A stretch of DNA of 9,123 nt from Bacillota bacterium (lineage in GTDB: Bacteria > Bacillota > Dehalobacteriia > UBA4068), in contig JAFSIU010000131.1 of NCBI GenBank assembly GCA_017439615.1, positions 1-9,123 on the forward strand. Direction: 5' to 3'. Below are positions 1 through 6,652 of this stretch, in pieces. The notes beneath the pieces were generated by a model. It had not been told where the DNA came from. It made no database searches and was given only the letters and a program-made list of their open reading frames with translations. The position numbers were made by a program, and so were the translations under genes. Each line of letters opens with the position of its first letter. Position 1 is the stretch's first letter.

Positions 1-1015
1 CTCTTGCAGCCGCCTTACGCAGACGGTTCATAAATGCCATTCCCATATCCCGCTCCTCTGCCGCCTGAACGATGACATAATCAACTGCCCGTTCATCAGC
101 ATAGCGGAAAAAGGCAAACAGATTGCGGCTGAAGGCTTCATAATCACCCTCAGCACCCAGAATCAATTTGTCTGCAGAGGGAATTTCCGACAACATTTCA
201 TTGTTCTCGGCAGAAAGACACAGCATCGTGCTGCCTTTCAGACAGGTTTCAGCATACAAACTGCGCATGGCATCTGCATTCTCGGCAATCAGCACCTGCG
301 CATACGGCGCATAATGACGGTATTTCATACCGGGAGAAGCAGGACGGGAGGCATGCAAGGCACCTGCAAGCTCAATTTCACCGCAAATCTCTTCAAGCTG
401 TTCTTTGGTTACCGCACCGGGACGCAGCAGCACAGGCTTCTTGCCCGAAATATCCAGAACAGTGGATTCTACACCGAAGCGGCAGGCACCCCCGTCGATA
501 ATGAGAGGGATTTTTCCCTGCATATCCTCATAAACATGAGCAGCGGTGGTGGGACTCGGCTTACCTGAAAGATTTGCCGAGGGTGCAGCAACAGGAATAT
601 TGGCAGCACGCAACAGCTGCAGCGCAACAGGGTGTGAAGGAATGCGGAAAGCGGCAGTTTCCAGACCTCCGCTGACGATATCGGGAACACATGATTTTTT
701 CTTCAGCACCAAGGTCAAAGGACCCGGGCTGAAGCGTGCAAAAAGCTCCTTGCACAAATCATTGGTAAAAGCAAGCTCATGCAGCTGATCAAAGCAATGC
801 AGATGCGTGATAAGCGGATTGTCTGCCGGGCGATTCTTCACTGCAAAAACAGCTGCAATGCTTTCAGGCTTGAACACATTGCCGCCCAGACCATAGACAG
901 TTTCTGTGGGGAAAGCCAGAATCTCGCCTGCATGCCAAAGCTCAGCCGCTTTTTGAGCAGCTTCAAAAGTTAATATATTATTCTCAGCAGAAATTATTTC
1001 TGTTTTCATTTTCAT
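1..1015 (-). CDS. tsaC: L-threonylcarbamoyladenylate synthase, Sua5 type (3' end beyond window)
   Basis: This protein makes threonylcarbamoyl-AMP from threonine, bicarbonate and ATP, the first step of t6A formation at position 37 of tRNAs that read ANN codons; it acts in the cytoplasm. I translated 338 uninterrupted codons. The YrdC/Sua5 catalytic domain fills about residues 15-205, with PTETVYGLGG (36-45), the substrate-binding K60-x-R62 in KNRPADNPLITH, and S146-x-N148 in APSANLSG. The linker SPGMKYRHYAP (227-237) and a following Sua5 C-terminal domain (about 238-338) mark the long Sua5/YwlC type rather than short TsaC. The sequence reaches MNRLRKAAAR at the window edge; family members usually end soon after this, so probably only about 10 residues are missing. 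The start is ATG 1015; a second in-frame ATG lies at 1009. No strong ribosome binding site is visible, and the upstream stop is only five bases away, which suggests reinitiation from the racemase gene. Family assignment is near certain. Confidence 0.95.
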   Translation of the reverse strand, partial: MKMKTEIISAENNILTFEAAQKAAELWHAGEILAFPTETVYGLGGNVFKPESIAAVFAVKNRPADNPLITHLHCFDQLHELAFTNDLCKELFARFSPGPLTLVLKKKSCVPDIVSGGLETAAFRIPSHPVALQLLRAANIPVAAPSANLSGKPSPTTAAHVYEDMQGKIPLIIDGGACRFGVESTVLDISGKKPVLLRPGAVTKEQLEEICGEIELAGALHASRPASPGMKYRHYAPYAQVLIAENADAMRSLYAETCLKGSTMLCLSAENNEMLSEIPSADKLILGAEGDYEAFSRNLFAFFRYADERAVDYVIVQAAEERDMGMAFMNRLRKAAAR

Positions 1016-1020
1016 CACTT

Positions 1021-1857
1021 TCATTTCAGATATTCAATATCGCAGACCTCGGCAGGCTGCAAAAATTCTTCCAGTTCGATCTCCATATCATCACAAACGG
1101 CTATCCTGCCGGAAAGCACCATTTGGGTAACCTTGCCGTCTGCCTTGCGCAAATCGACCGACAAACTGCCGCCCGGCTGCTTCCATATCATATTATAACG
1201 GCCATCCTTCATTTTGGATGCCCTGAACATACTTGCTGACAAAGTGCCCGATGCACAGCTGTTTTCAAAAACAAGGCTTCCAACAGCGGGAACAAAAACC
1301 ACGGGGCATATCATTTCGCTTTCCATATTGGTAAAAATGAGACCTATTGCTTCTGCATCAAAATGAGCGATAGCATATTGCAGCATATCATCAATAATAT
1401 CCTGATCCGGCAGGGCCTCGGGCAAAACAATATGCACAATGCCGCCAAAATCACAGACATAGGCAGGCTCGTCTTCTATGCGAGCCTGATAGCTGCGGCA
1501 AGGAAGCGGCATGGTTGCTCTTGCCTCCATATTTTTGCTATTCACGGCAACAGCGATAACGCCTTCATTGCCGCTGATCTCAACAGGGACGATTGCCTGA
1601 CCCTTTATCCCCTTTTCCAAAACATAATATAATGCAGCGCAGCGCAAAGCATTTCCGCAGAACTCTCCACCCATCATTTCGACTCTGATACTGCCGCCGC
1701 AGATTGGAGCTGTGAGAAAGCCCACCTGCTCGATACGACTTTCTTCCTGCTGCATCAATTGTTCAGAAAGCCTTTTGCGCATATCTTTATCATCAACACC
1801 CTGGACAAGAGCAGTTATATTACCTGAAGGGTCCAGAATTCTGATTTTCGTTTTCAT
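1021..1857 (-). CDS. DapF-fold amino acid racemase, CntK (histidine racemase)-like
   Basis: This is a 278-residue member of the diaminopimelate epimerase fold, which racemises an alpha-carbon without cofactor using two cysteines. Both are visible: C67 in GGEFCGNA and C201 in ENSCASGT, one in each half of the pseudo-symmetric fold. Several motifs depart from ordinary DapF and match, from my memory of the Staphylococcus protein, the histidine racemase CntK of staphylopine synthesis: DPSGN (9-13) near the N-terminus instead of the usual GxGNDF, EQVGF (43-47), GEFCGN, ENSC-SGT and KQPGGS (226-231). The likely reaction is therefore racemisation of L-histidine or a similar amino acid, not LL-DAP; the exact substrate is inference. 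The start ATG overlaps the stop of the WYL regulator (ATGA) and has a GAGG ribosome binding site seven bases upstream, inside that gene, so the two are translationally coupled. No nicotianamine-synthase-like (CntL) or opine dehydrogenase (CntM) partner lies in this window. Family: sure; CntK-like substrate: moderate. Confidence 0.88.
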   Translation of the reverse strand: MKTKIRILDPSGNITALVQGVDDKDMRKRLSEQLMQQEESRIEQVGFLTAPICGGSIRVEMMGGEFCGNALRCAALYYVLEKGIKGQAIVPVEISGNEGVIAVAVNSKNMEARATMPLPCRSYQARIEDEPAYVCDFGGIVHIVLPEALPDQDIIDDMLQYAIAHFDAEAIGLIFTNMESEMICPVVFVPAVGSLVFENSCASGTLSASMFRASKMKDGRYNMIWKQPGGSLSVDLRKADGKVTQMVLSGRIAVCDDMEIELEEFLQPAEVCDIEYLK

Positions 1858-2867
1858 TTCATCACCTCAATTTCATAACACTGCAAAAGCTTTGCAAGAT
1901 AGGCATGATAATCCTTGCAAATATCCTCAGGACCAACAAGCTGAATCTTGCCGCCAAAGCCTGCCAGCCAGCCAAAAAACTGTTCACTGACAACGGCATC
2001 AACACTGCACTCGAATTGTTCTTTGCCATAAGGAATGGGGAAAAGTGTTTCCATACCATATTTATCCAAAAGCACAGAAGCAAGCTCATTATGTGCGCGC
2101 AGACGTATGCGGCACGGAGTTCCTCCCATCATATTGAAATGTCCTGCGGCATATTCATTGATATTCAACCCGGCATTTGCTGCCGCTTTTTCTTCCATGC
2201 ATTGAATGTTCTTCATCCTGTCAAGGCGGAAATGACGAATCCCCTGCGAGCTCAGCTCCTTTGCCACAAGATAGTAATTCTCATCATCCCAGATCAATCC
2301 CAATGGCTGCACCTTATATGCCTTGCCATCATTCATGGGCATACTGACAAAGCGTTCGGTGCCCGAAAAATCGACTTGCCATTTGAAATATTGGAAGCTT
2401 ACCAATACCTGTCGGCTGAGCGCATCGCGCAGGCTGTCGATATTCAGCAGAATGCTCTCATTATCAGCTTTGCCCTTGTTATCAAGCCACAGATTGCCGC
2501 CCAGGGAAGCCGCCTGATGCTGAGAGCTGAGGCTTTGCAGCTTTTTGATCAGTTTTTCGGATTTGGAGGGAGTGATGAAGCGGCAAAACTGCACCGCATC
2601 CACCAAAAGCTTTAATTCGGGCAGCTCAAAATCACGGTTGGCAATGAAATAGCCGCCACCCGCACCTCTCCTGCATTCTATGTCAATACCAAAATCCTGC
2701 AGGGCGGTGATATCGCTGTAAACACTTTTTCTTTCTGCAGTGATCCCCTGTCTTTCCAGCTCAGCAAGGATATCATTGCAGGTCAGCCAATGATCCTCAT
2801 CACTTTTTTCCCACAGCATTTGCAAAACTATCAGCAGCTTTTGCTTTTGGTTTTCGGATTTGCTCAT
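1854..2867 (-). CDS. WYL-domain transcriptional regulator with N-terminal helix-turn-helix
   Basis: This 337-residue protein has the layout of WYL-family regulators. An N-terminal HTH_11-like winged helix-turn-helix lies at about residues 10-75; ITAERKSVYSDITALQDFGIDI (42-63) is its recognition-helix region and the basic, glycine-rich RRGAGGGYFI its wing. A linker follows, then a WYL ligand-sensing domain at about 140-225 with P188-L-G-L, DDENYYLVA (194-202) and RHFRLDR (211-217). A C-terminal extension (WCX-like, about 250-335) completes it. WYL domains sense small molecules or nucleic acid ligands in other proteins; the ligand here is unknown. The start is ATG 2867, preceded by GGAGG (2875-2879) seven bases upstream. 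The gene heads an operon with the CntK-like racemase (four-base overlap) and the t6A synthase, and is divergent from a lipoprotein gene across a 164-bp region holding palindromes that are candidate operators. Autoregulation and control of the divergent gene are inferred from position only. Confidence 0.93.
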   Translation of the reverse strand: MSKSENQKQKLLIVLQMLWEKSDEDHWLTCNDILAELERQGITAERKSVYSDITALQDFGIDIECRRGAGGGYFIANRDFELPELKLLVDAVQFCRFITPSKSEKLIKKLQSLSSQHQAASLGGNLWLDNKGKADNESILLNIDSLRDALSRQVLVSFQYFKWQVDFSGTERFVSMPMNDGKAYKVQPLGLIWDDENYYLVAKELSSQGIRHFRLDRMKNIQCMEEKAAANAGLNINEYAAGHFNMMGGTPCRIRLRAHNELASVLLDKYGMETLFPIPYGKEQFECSVDAVVSEQFFGWLAGFGGKIQLVGPEDICKDYHAYLAKLLQCYEIEVMK

Positions 2868-2935
2868 TCTCAGGCCTCCATGTCAATCGTAATATTTTTT
2901 AATTCTCCGTTTTATTGGACATTCCTGCAAAGAGA

Positions 2936-2947
2936 GCAAATATTTGC
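2936..2947. promoter_or_regulatory. Perfect 12-bp palindrome, candidate operator
   Basis: GCAAATATTTGC reads identically on both strands and sits about 70 bp from the WYL regulator start and about 85 bp from the lipoprotein start. Its position in the middle of the divergent region, upstream of the rightward -10 element, fits an operator bound by a dimeric regulator, most simply the adjacent WYL protein. The symmetry is seen directly; binding is inferred. Confidence 0.45.
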
Positions 2948-2980
2948 CTCATTTTCACCCAAAATTATGTACGGAAAGAG

Positions 2981-2989
2981 TGATAAAAT
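2981..2989 (+). promoter_or_regulatory. Extended -10 promoter element for the lipoprotein gene
   Basis: TGATAAAAT has the TG-n-TAAAAT form of an extended -10 box for the housekeeping sigma factor, five of six matches to TATAAT plus the TG. Transcription would start near 2996, leaving a leader of about 36 bases before ATG 3032. No good -35 hexamer lies 16-18 bases upstream, which extended -10 promoters tolerate. This is the best-looking rightward promoter in the gap, but it is not proven. Confidence 0.42.
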
Positions 2990-2997
2990 AAGTGCAA

Positions 2998-3007
2998 GGA
3001 AATTTCC
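2998..3007. promoter_or_regulatory. Perfect 10-bp palindrome near the predicted lipoprotein transcription start
   Basis: GGAAATTTCC is perfectly symmetric and falls just at or after the predicted start of transcription, where a bound repressor would block the rightward promoter. Its half-site (GGAAAT) resembles that of the 2936-2947 palindrome (GCAAAT), and the two centres are 61 bp apart, close to six helical turns. Short AT-rich palindromes also arise by chance, so confidence is low. Confidence 0.25.
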
Positions 3008-3031
3008 AACAGATTCAGAAAGGACAAAAAT

Positions 3032-4633
3032 ATGAAAAGGACACAAATTTTTATTCTGCTTGCTGCTTTGACAATCTTTTTCACCTCATGCAGCACAAAC
3101 AACACTCATCAGGAACAAAATGCGACAGCAGGAACAAATTCGGAAAATGTGATCGAAATCTGCCTGAGCGACAACGAAATCACAGTTGATGGCGAGCCTG
3201 CTAAAACAAACAAAGAAAGTGCGGTTTTTGTGGCAAATGACATCATATACTATGAAAGCGGCAAAGACTTCACATATGGCGAGGGCAGCGAAGAAGATGC
3301 ACACAGTGCAGAAGAAGCCGCAGCGCACACCGTCTTGCACATTTCACAGCCCGGCAAATACAGCATCAGCGGCAAGCTGCGCAAGGGGCAGGTCGCAATT
3401 GATCTTGGAGATGATGCCGAAAATGATCCCGCAGCAAAAGTTACCCTGATATTAGACGGAGCAGATATCACCTGCGAGGTCGCACCTGCCATAATTTTCT
3501 ATAATGTCTATGAATGCGGCAGCACGGATGAGGACAAAGCTTCATTTGATATTGATACCTCGGCCGCAGGTGCAAATATCATAATTGCAGACAATTCACT
3601 TAACACCGTCAAGGGCTCTTATGTCGCCAGGATTTATAAGCCGGACAGTGTAGTGCTGAATGAAAGCAAAACCGAAGTTGAGGATGCCAAAAAGCTTCAC
3701 AAATATGACGGAGCTTTTTATTCCAGGATGTCTATGAATATCGCAGGCGGCGAGCAGGATAGCGGCACTTTGAATATTATCGCTGAGAATGAAGGGCTTG
3801 ACAGCGAGCTTCACCTGACAATCAACGGGGGCAAAATCAATATTGAATCGGGCAATGACGGCATCAATACCAATGAAGATGGCATCTCTGTTACTACCAT
3901 CAACGGAGGCGAGCTTACGATAAATGTTACAGGAAACACCGGAGAAGGCGATGGCATTGATTCGAATGGCTGGCTTGTCATCAATGGCGGGCAGGTAACT
4001 GCTGCCGCCTGCTCTGACAGTGCTGATGCAGGTATAGACTCCGATATGGGTATTTATATCAATGGCGGCACGGTCATCGCAAGCGGGCATATGCTCGACC
4101 GTATCGAAGATGGTGGGCAGACTTATGCCGTTTTCAGTTTCACTCAAAAGCAGGCAGGCGGGAATATGCTCAGCCTGAGAAACGAAAATGGCAACACTGT
4201 CTCAGAAATGATGCCCGATAATGATTATTCTATACTGATTTTCAGCAGTCCAGAGCTGACAGAGGGGATATACACCCTTTGGAATAATGATAAACAACTG
4301 GCAGCAGACAGTGGAAATATGATGGGCAGACCTAATATGAAACCGGATATGCAGCCTGATATGAGACCGGATAATTCAAAATGGGATAAGTTGCCTGACA
4401 ATATGCAGCCGCCGACAGAAAGCTTTGAGCCCAAAGAACTGCCTGATGGAGCTACGCCGCCCTTCAGACAGGATATGCCGGAAGGAGAACGACCTGCGGA
4501 TATGCCTGACTTGCCTGATGACAGACAAGGATTCCCAACAAATGAAAACACAAGTGAAGCAGACGAGCAAACAACAGATTTTCGCATCACAGACGGCGCC
4601 AATATGTTCTCTGGAATTATGCAGGCAAAATAA
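3032..4633 (+). CDS. Lipoprotein with Cthe_2159-like carbohydrate-binding beta-helix domain
   Basis: This 533-residue protein appears to be a cell-surface lipoprotein. It has a basic N-terminus (MKRT), a hydrophobic stretch and a lipobox FTSC with C20 as the lipidated cysteine; Phe at -3 is slightly unusual. After a Ser/Asn-rich spacer, residues about 60-355 resemble the Cthe_2159 (formerly DUF4353) family, right-handed beta-helix proteins whose founder binds cellulose and pectic polymers. Four INGG turns at 264, 290, 317 and 343 recur every 26-27 residues, and Asp-rich loops (GNDGINTNEDG, GEGDGIDSNG, ADAGIDSDMG) could hold calcium. No catalytic residues are evident. From about residue 430 to 503 the chain is a Pro/Asp/Met-rich low-complexity tail with NMKP-DMQP-DMRP tetrads, probably a wall-spanning spacer or flexible arm; the last 30 residues are Asp/Thr-rich. 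The start has AAAGGA seven bases upstream, and a strong terminator follows the stop. The gene stands alone, divergent from the WYL regulator. Carbohydrate binding is inferred from the family; the native ligand is unknown. Confidence 0.87.
   Translation: MKRTQIFILLAALTIFFTSCSTNNTHQEQNATAGTNSENVIEICLSDNEITVDGEPAKTNKESAVFVANDIIYYESGKDFTYGEGSEEDAHSAEEAAAHTVLHISQPGKYSISGKLRKGQVAIDLGDDAENDPAAKVTLILDGADITCEVAPAIIFYNVYECGSTDEDKASFDIDTSAAGANIIIADNSLNTVKGSYVARIYKPDSVVLNESKTEVEDAKKLHKYDGAFYSRMSMNIAGGEQDSGTLNIIAENEGLDSELHLTINGGKINIESGNDGINTNEDGISVTTINGGELTINVTGNTGEGDGIDSNGWLVINGGQVTAAACSDSADAGIDSDMGIYINGGTVIASGHMLDRIEDGGQTYAVFSFTQKQAGGNMLSLRNENGNTVSEMMPDNDYSILIFSSPELTEGIYTLWNNDKQLAADSGNMMGRPNMKPDMQPDMRPDNSKWDKLPDNMQPPTESFEPKELPDGATPPFRQDMPEGERPADMPDLPDDRQGFPTNENTSEADEQTTDFRITDGANMFSGIMQAK
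4334..4369 (+). repeat. Three in-frame 12-bp tandem units encoding [N/D]-M-x-P
   Basis: Units begin at 4334, 4346 and 4358 with the pattern (A/G)ATATG followed by three variable bases and CC(G/T). They encode NMKP, DMQP and DMRP in the tail of the lipoprotein; DN at 4370 starts a decayed fourth unit. Related DM-P pieces recur near 4474-4515. The twelve-base period keeps the frame, so copy number could change without breaking the gene. Confidence 0.6.
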
Positions 4634-4694
4634 ATCTGTCTGTATAAACAAAGTCGGAATAACAAATGCCTCTGCAAAATCAAAAAAGCCTCAT

Positions 4695-4728
4695 AAAAAA
4701 TCTCCGTTTTTAAAAACGGAGATTTTTT
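4695..4728. terminator. Bidirectional Rho-independent terminator
   Basis: A perfect 34-bp palindrome centred at 4711/4712 has TCTCCG / CGGAGA stem cores, an A/T inner stem and flanking A- and T-runs on both sides (T-run to 4729). It lies between the lipoprotein stop (4633) and the convergent stop of the ABC exporter subunit (4748-4746), so it can end transcription from both directions. The rest of the 112-bp gap shows no further gene or signal that I can support. Confidence 0.92.
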
Positions 4729-4745
4729 TGTTTTTTATAAAAGTT

Positions 4746-6652
4746 TTATGCCACTGTATCAAACTGACTGTAATACATCTGGGCATAGACACCGTTTTTC
4801 TGCAGAAGCTCATCATGAGTGCCTTGCTCAACGATATCGCCTTCATTCATAACAAGCACCAGATCGGCATCACGGATGGTAGAAAGGCGGTGTGCGATGA
4901 TAAAGCTCGTTCTGCCCTGCATCAGATTATCCATTGCTTTTTGTATAAGCTCTTCGGTGCGGGTATCGACAGAGCTTGTCGCTTCATCGAGAATGAGGAT
5001 TCTGTTGTCGGCAAGAATAGCGCGGGCAATGGTAAGCAGCTGCTTTTGTCCTTGGGAGATATTGGTGGCATCTTCATTGAGCTGCATATTATAGCCCTCG
5101 GGCAAGGTCTGAACAAAGTGATGAACATGAGCAGCCTCTGCAGCCTGCCTGATCTCCTCATCTGAGGCATCAAGTCTGCCATAACGGATATTCTCTGTGA
5201 TGCTGCCTGCGAAAAGCCATGTATCCTGCAGAACCATACCAAAGACCTCGCGCAGCTCGCTGCGGTCGAAGCTTGTGATATTATGGCCGTCAACAAAAAT
5301 GGCACCGTCATTCACATCATAAAAACGCATCAGCAGTTTGACAATGGTTGTTTTGCCTGCGCCAGTGGGACCGACAATGGCGATTTTTTGACCGGGAGCG
5401 ATCTTCGCAGAGAAGTTTTTGATAACAGGCTGCTCGGGATCATAGCCGAAGCGAACATTGCGGAATTCGACCGCACCCTGCAAGCTATGGGGATCGACCC
5501 TGACACCGTTTTGCATACAATGCTCAGCAGCCAGCTGTTCCTCTTCCGGCTCGTCAAGGAAACGGAAGATTCTTTCTGCGGCAGCAACCATTGATTGCAG
5601 CATATTGGATATCATGGTCATATCATTGATAGGCATACGGAAGCTGCGGGAATATTGAATAAAGGATTGGATATCACCAACTCTGATAGTTCCCATTGCA
5701 GCATACCAGCCACCGAGAACAGCCACAGCAACATAGCAGATATTGCCGATGAAGCCTGTGATGGGCATCATCAATCCCGAGAGAAAACCTGAACGCCACG
5801 CAGACTGATAAAGCCCGTTATTCTGTTTTTCAAAATCGCGTATAACCGCTTCTTCATTATTGAAGACCTGAATAACGGATACACCGCTGAAGGATTCTTC
5901 GATCTGACCATTGACATGACCAAGGAAGGCTTGCTGACGCATGAAATATTTCTGCGAATGCTTGACGATGACAGAAACAAGATAAGCTGAGATCGGCACC
6001 ATAAGCACAGTAACAGCTGTCATCGGGATATTAATGGAAAGCATCATGAAAAATACACCGATAATTGTTATCACCGAGGTGATGAGCTGTGTCAGGCTTT
6101 GGGCAAGACCGTTTGTCAGCGTGTCAACATCATTAGTGATGAGCGAAAGCACTTCACATGTCTGCTGCTTATCAAAAAAGCTCATCGGCAGACGATTGAC
6201 CTTTTCGGAAAGCTGGCGGCGGAAGCTATAGGCAACCTTTTGCGTGATGCCTGCCAGCAAAAAGCTTTGGAAAAAGCTCAGCAAGGCAGAAAAAACATAA
6301 AGAGAGAATAGGAAAATCAGAATTCGGTGCAAAGCTGCAAAATCGATACCGCTGCCGCCTGCAAGCTTGCTGACCACACCTGCATAAAGCTCACTGGTCG
6401 CATTACCGAGGATTTTGGGACCGACAACAGAGAAAACGCAGCTGCCGACAGCAAAAATAATGATCAGAATGATATGCAGCCTGTATTCTGCCAGCGCTTT
6501 TATCAAACGAACAAGAGTGCCTTTGAAATTCTTAGGCTTATCTCCCGGTGCACCGGGAGGCGGCAAGGCACCGCCGGGCTTGAAGGAAAACTTTTTGTCC
6601 TTTGGAGCATGTCTCTTTGTTCCGGAGGAAGATTTTTGTTGTTTTCAGCCAT
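4746..6652 (-). CDS. ABC exporter subunit B, catalytically canonical half; apparent frameshift near 5' end
   Basis: This half-transporter has a six-helix exporter membrane domain (about residues 25-330, numbering from TTG 6566) and an ATPase domain. It has Walker A GPTGAGKTT (399-407), Q-loop Q447, signature ISQGQ (503-507, variant of LSGGQ), Walker B ILILDEATS with catalytic E528, and switch H559. The long open frame begins only at a TTG (6566) with no ribosome binding site. The better start is ATG 6652: it overlaps the stop of the upstream subunit (TGATG), has AAGGAGG ten bases upstream, and opens MAENNK. That frame is one base out of register with the main frame. Adding one A to the A5 run (6637-6633) joins MAENNKKSSSGTKR to the rest and gives a continuous 635-residue protein with a basic, Gly/Pro-rich N-terminus usual for these transporters. 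The gene is therefore frameshifted, misassembled, or rescued by slippage. It pairs with the upstream 724-residue subunit as a heterodimer, probably exporting drugs or lipophilic compounds; the substrate is unknown. Confidence 0.9.
6542..6559. repeat. Perfect 18-bp GC-rich palindrome inside the exporter B gene
   Basis: CTCCCGGTGCACCGGGAG is fully self-complementary and codes within the PPPGAPGD stretch near the N-terminus. In RNA it could form a short strong hairpin just downstream of TTG 6566. It may only reflect the Pro/Gly codons of this linker. Confidence 0.5.
6633..6637 (-). other. Frame-break site: A5 run in exporter B gene
   Basis: On the coding strand the start frame reads AAC AAA AAT CTT through this run and then leaves the transporter frame. 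With six A residues it would read AAC AAA AAA TCT and continue through the whole gene. The main frame is closed upstream by TGA at 6647-6645, so the ribosome-binding-site start and the body of the protein can be joined only across a one-base shift in the short stretch between 6645 and the TTG; the A-run is the natural place. Confidence 0.7.

Larger units (their letters stand above)
2868..3031. promoter_or_regulatory. Divergent control region between WYL regulator and lipoprotein genes
   Basis: This 164-bp AT-rich gap separates two divergent genes, so both promoters must lie here. It contains the regulator's ribosome binding site (2875-2879), a perfect 12-bp palindrome (2936-2947), an extended -10 element facing the lipoprotein (2981-2989), a perfect 10-bp palindrome (2998-3007) and the lipoprotein's AAAGGA ribosome binding site (3019-3024, seven bases before its ATG). 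For the leftward promoter I see only weak candidates, such as a CATAAT -10 box on the minus strand at 2969-2964 without a convincing -35 box. Confidence 0.7.

Noticed and set aside
1021..1857. Plain diaminopimelate epimerase (DapF) of lysine synthesis
   Set aside because: The fold and the two cysteines fit, but the N-terminal DPSGN, EQVGF and QPGGS motifs fit CntK-like racemases better than the GxGNDF pattern of DapF, and no lysine-pathway gene is adjacent.
1905..2615. Plus-strand open frame of 236 codons opposite the WYL regulator gene
   Set aside because: It is antisense to a well-supported regulator gene, has no family motifs, and is explained by the codon bias of the real gene.
3596..4147. 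Minus-strand open frame of 183 codons within the lipoprotein gene
   Set aside because: Its Ile/Asp-rich sequence mirrors the repeated INGG codons of the beta-helix on the other strand; no independent coding evidence.
4695..4728. Palindrome as an insertion-sequence end or attachment site
   Set aside because: Its stem, flanking T/A runs and position between convergent stops are fully explained by a bidirectional terminator; no transposase or target duplication is nearby.
6566..6566. TTG 6566 as the true start of exporter subunit B
   Set aside because: There is no ribosome binding site before it, and coding-like basic and Gly/Pro-rich sequence continues upstream in the same frame to near the SD-preceded ATG.
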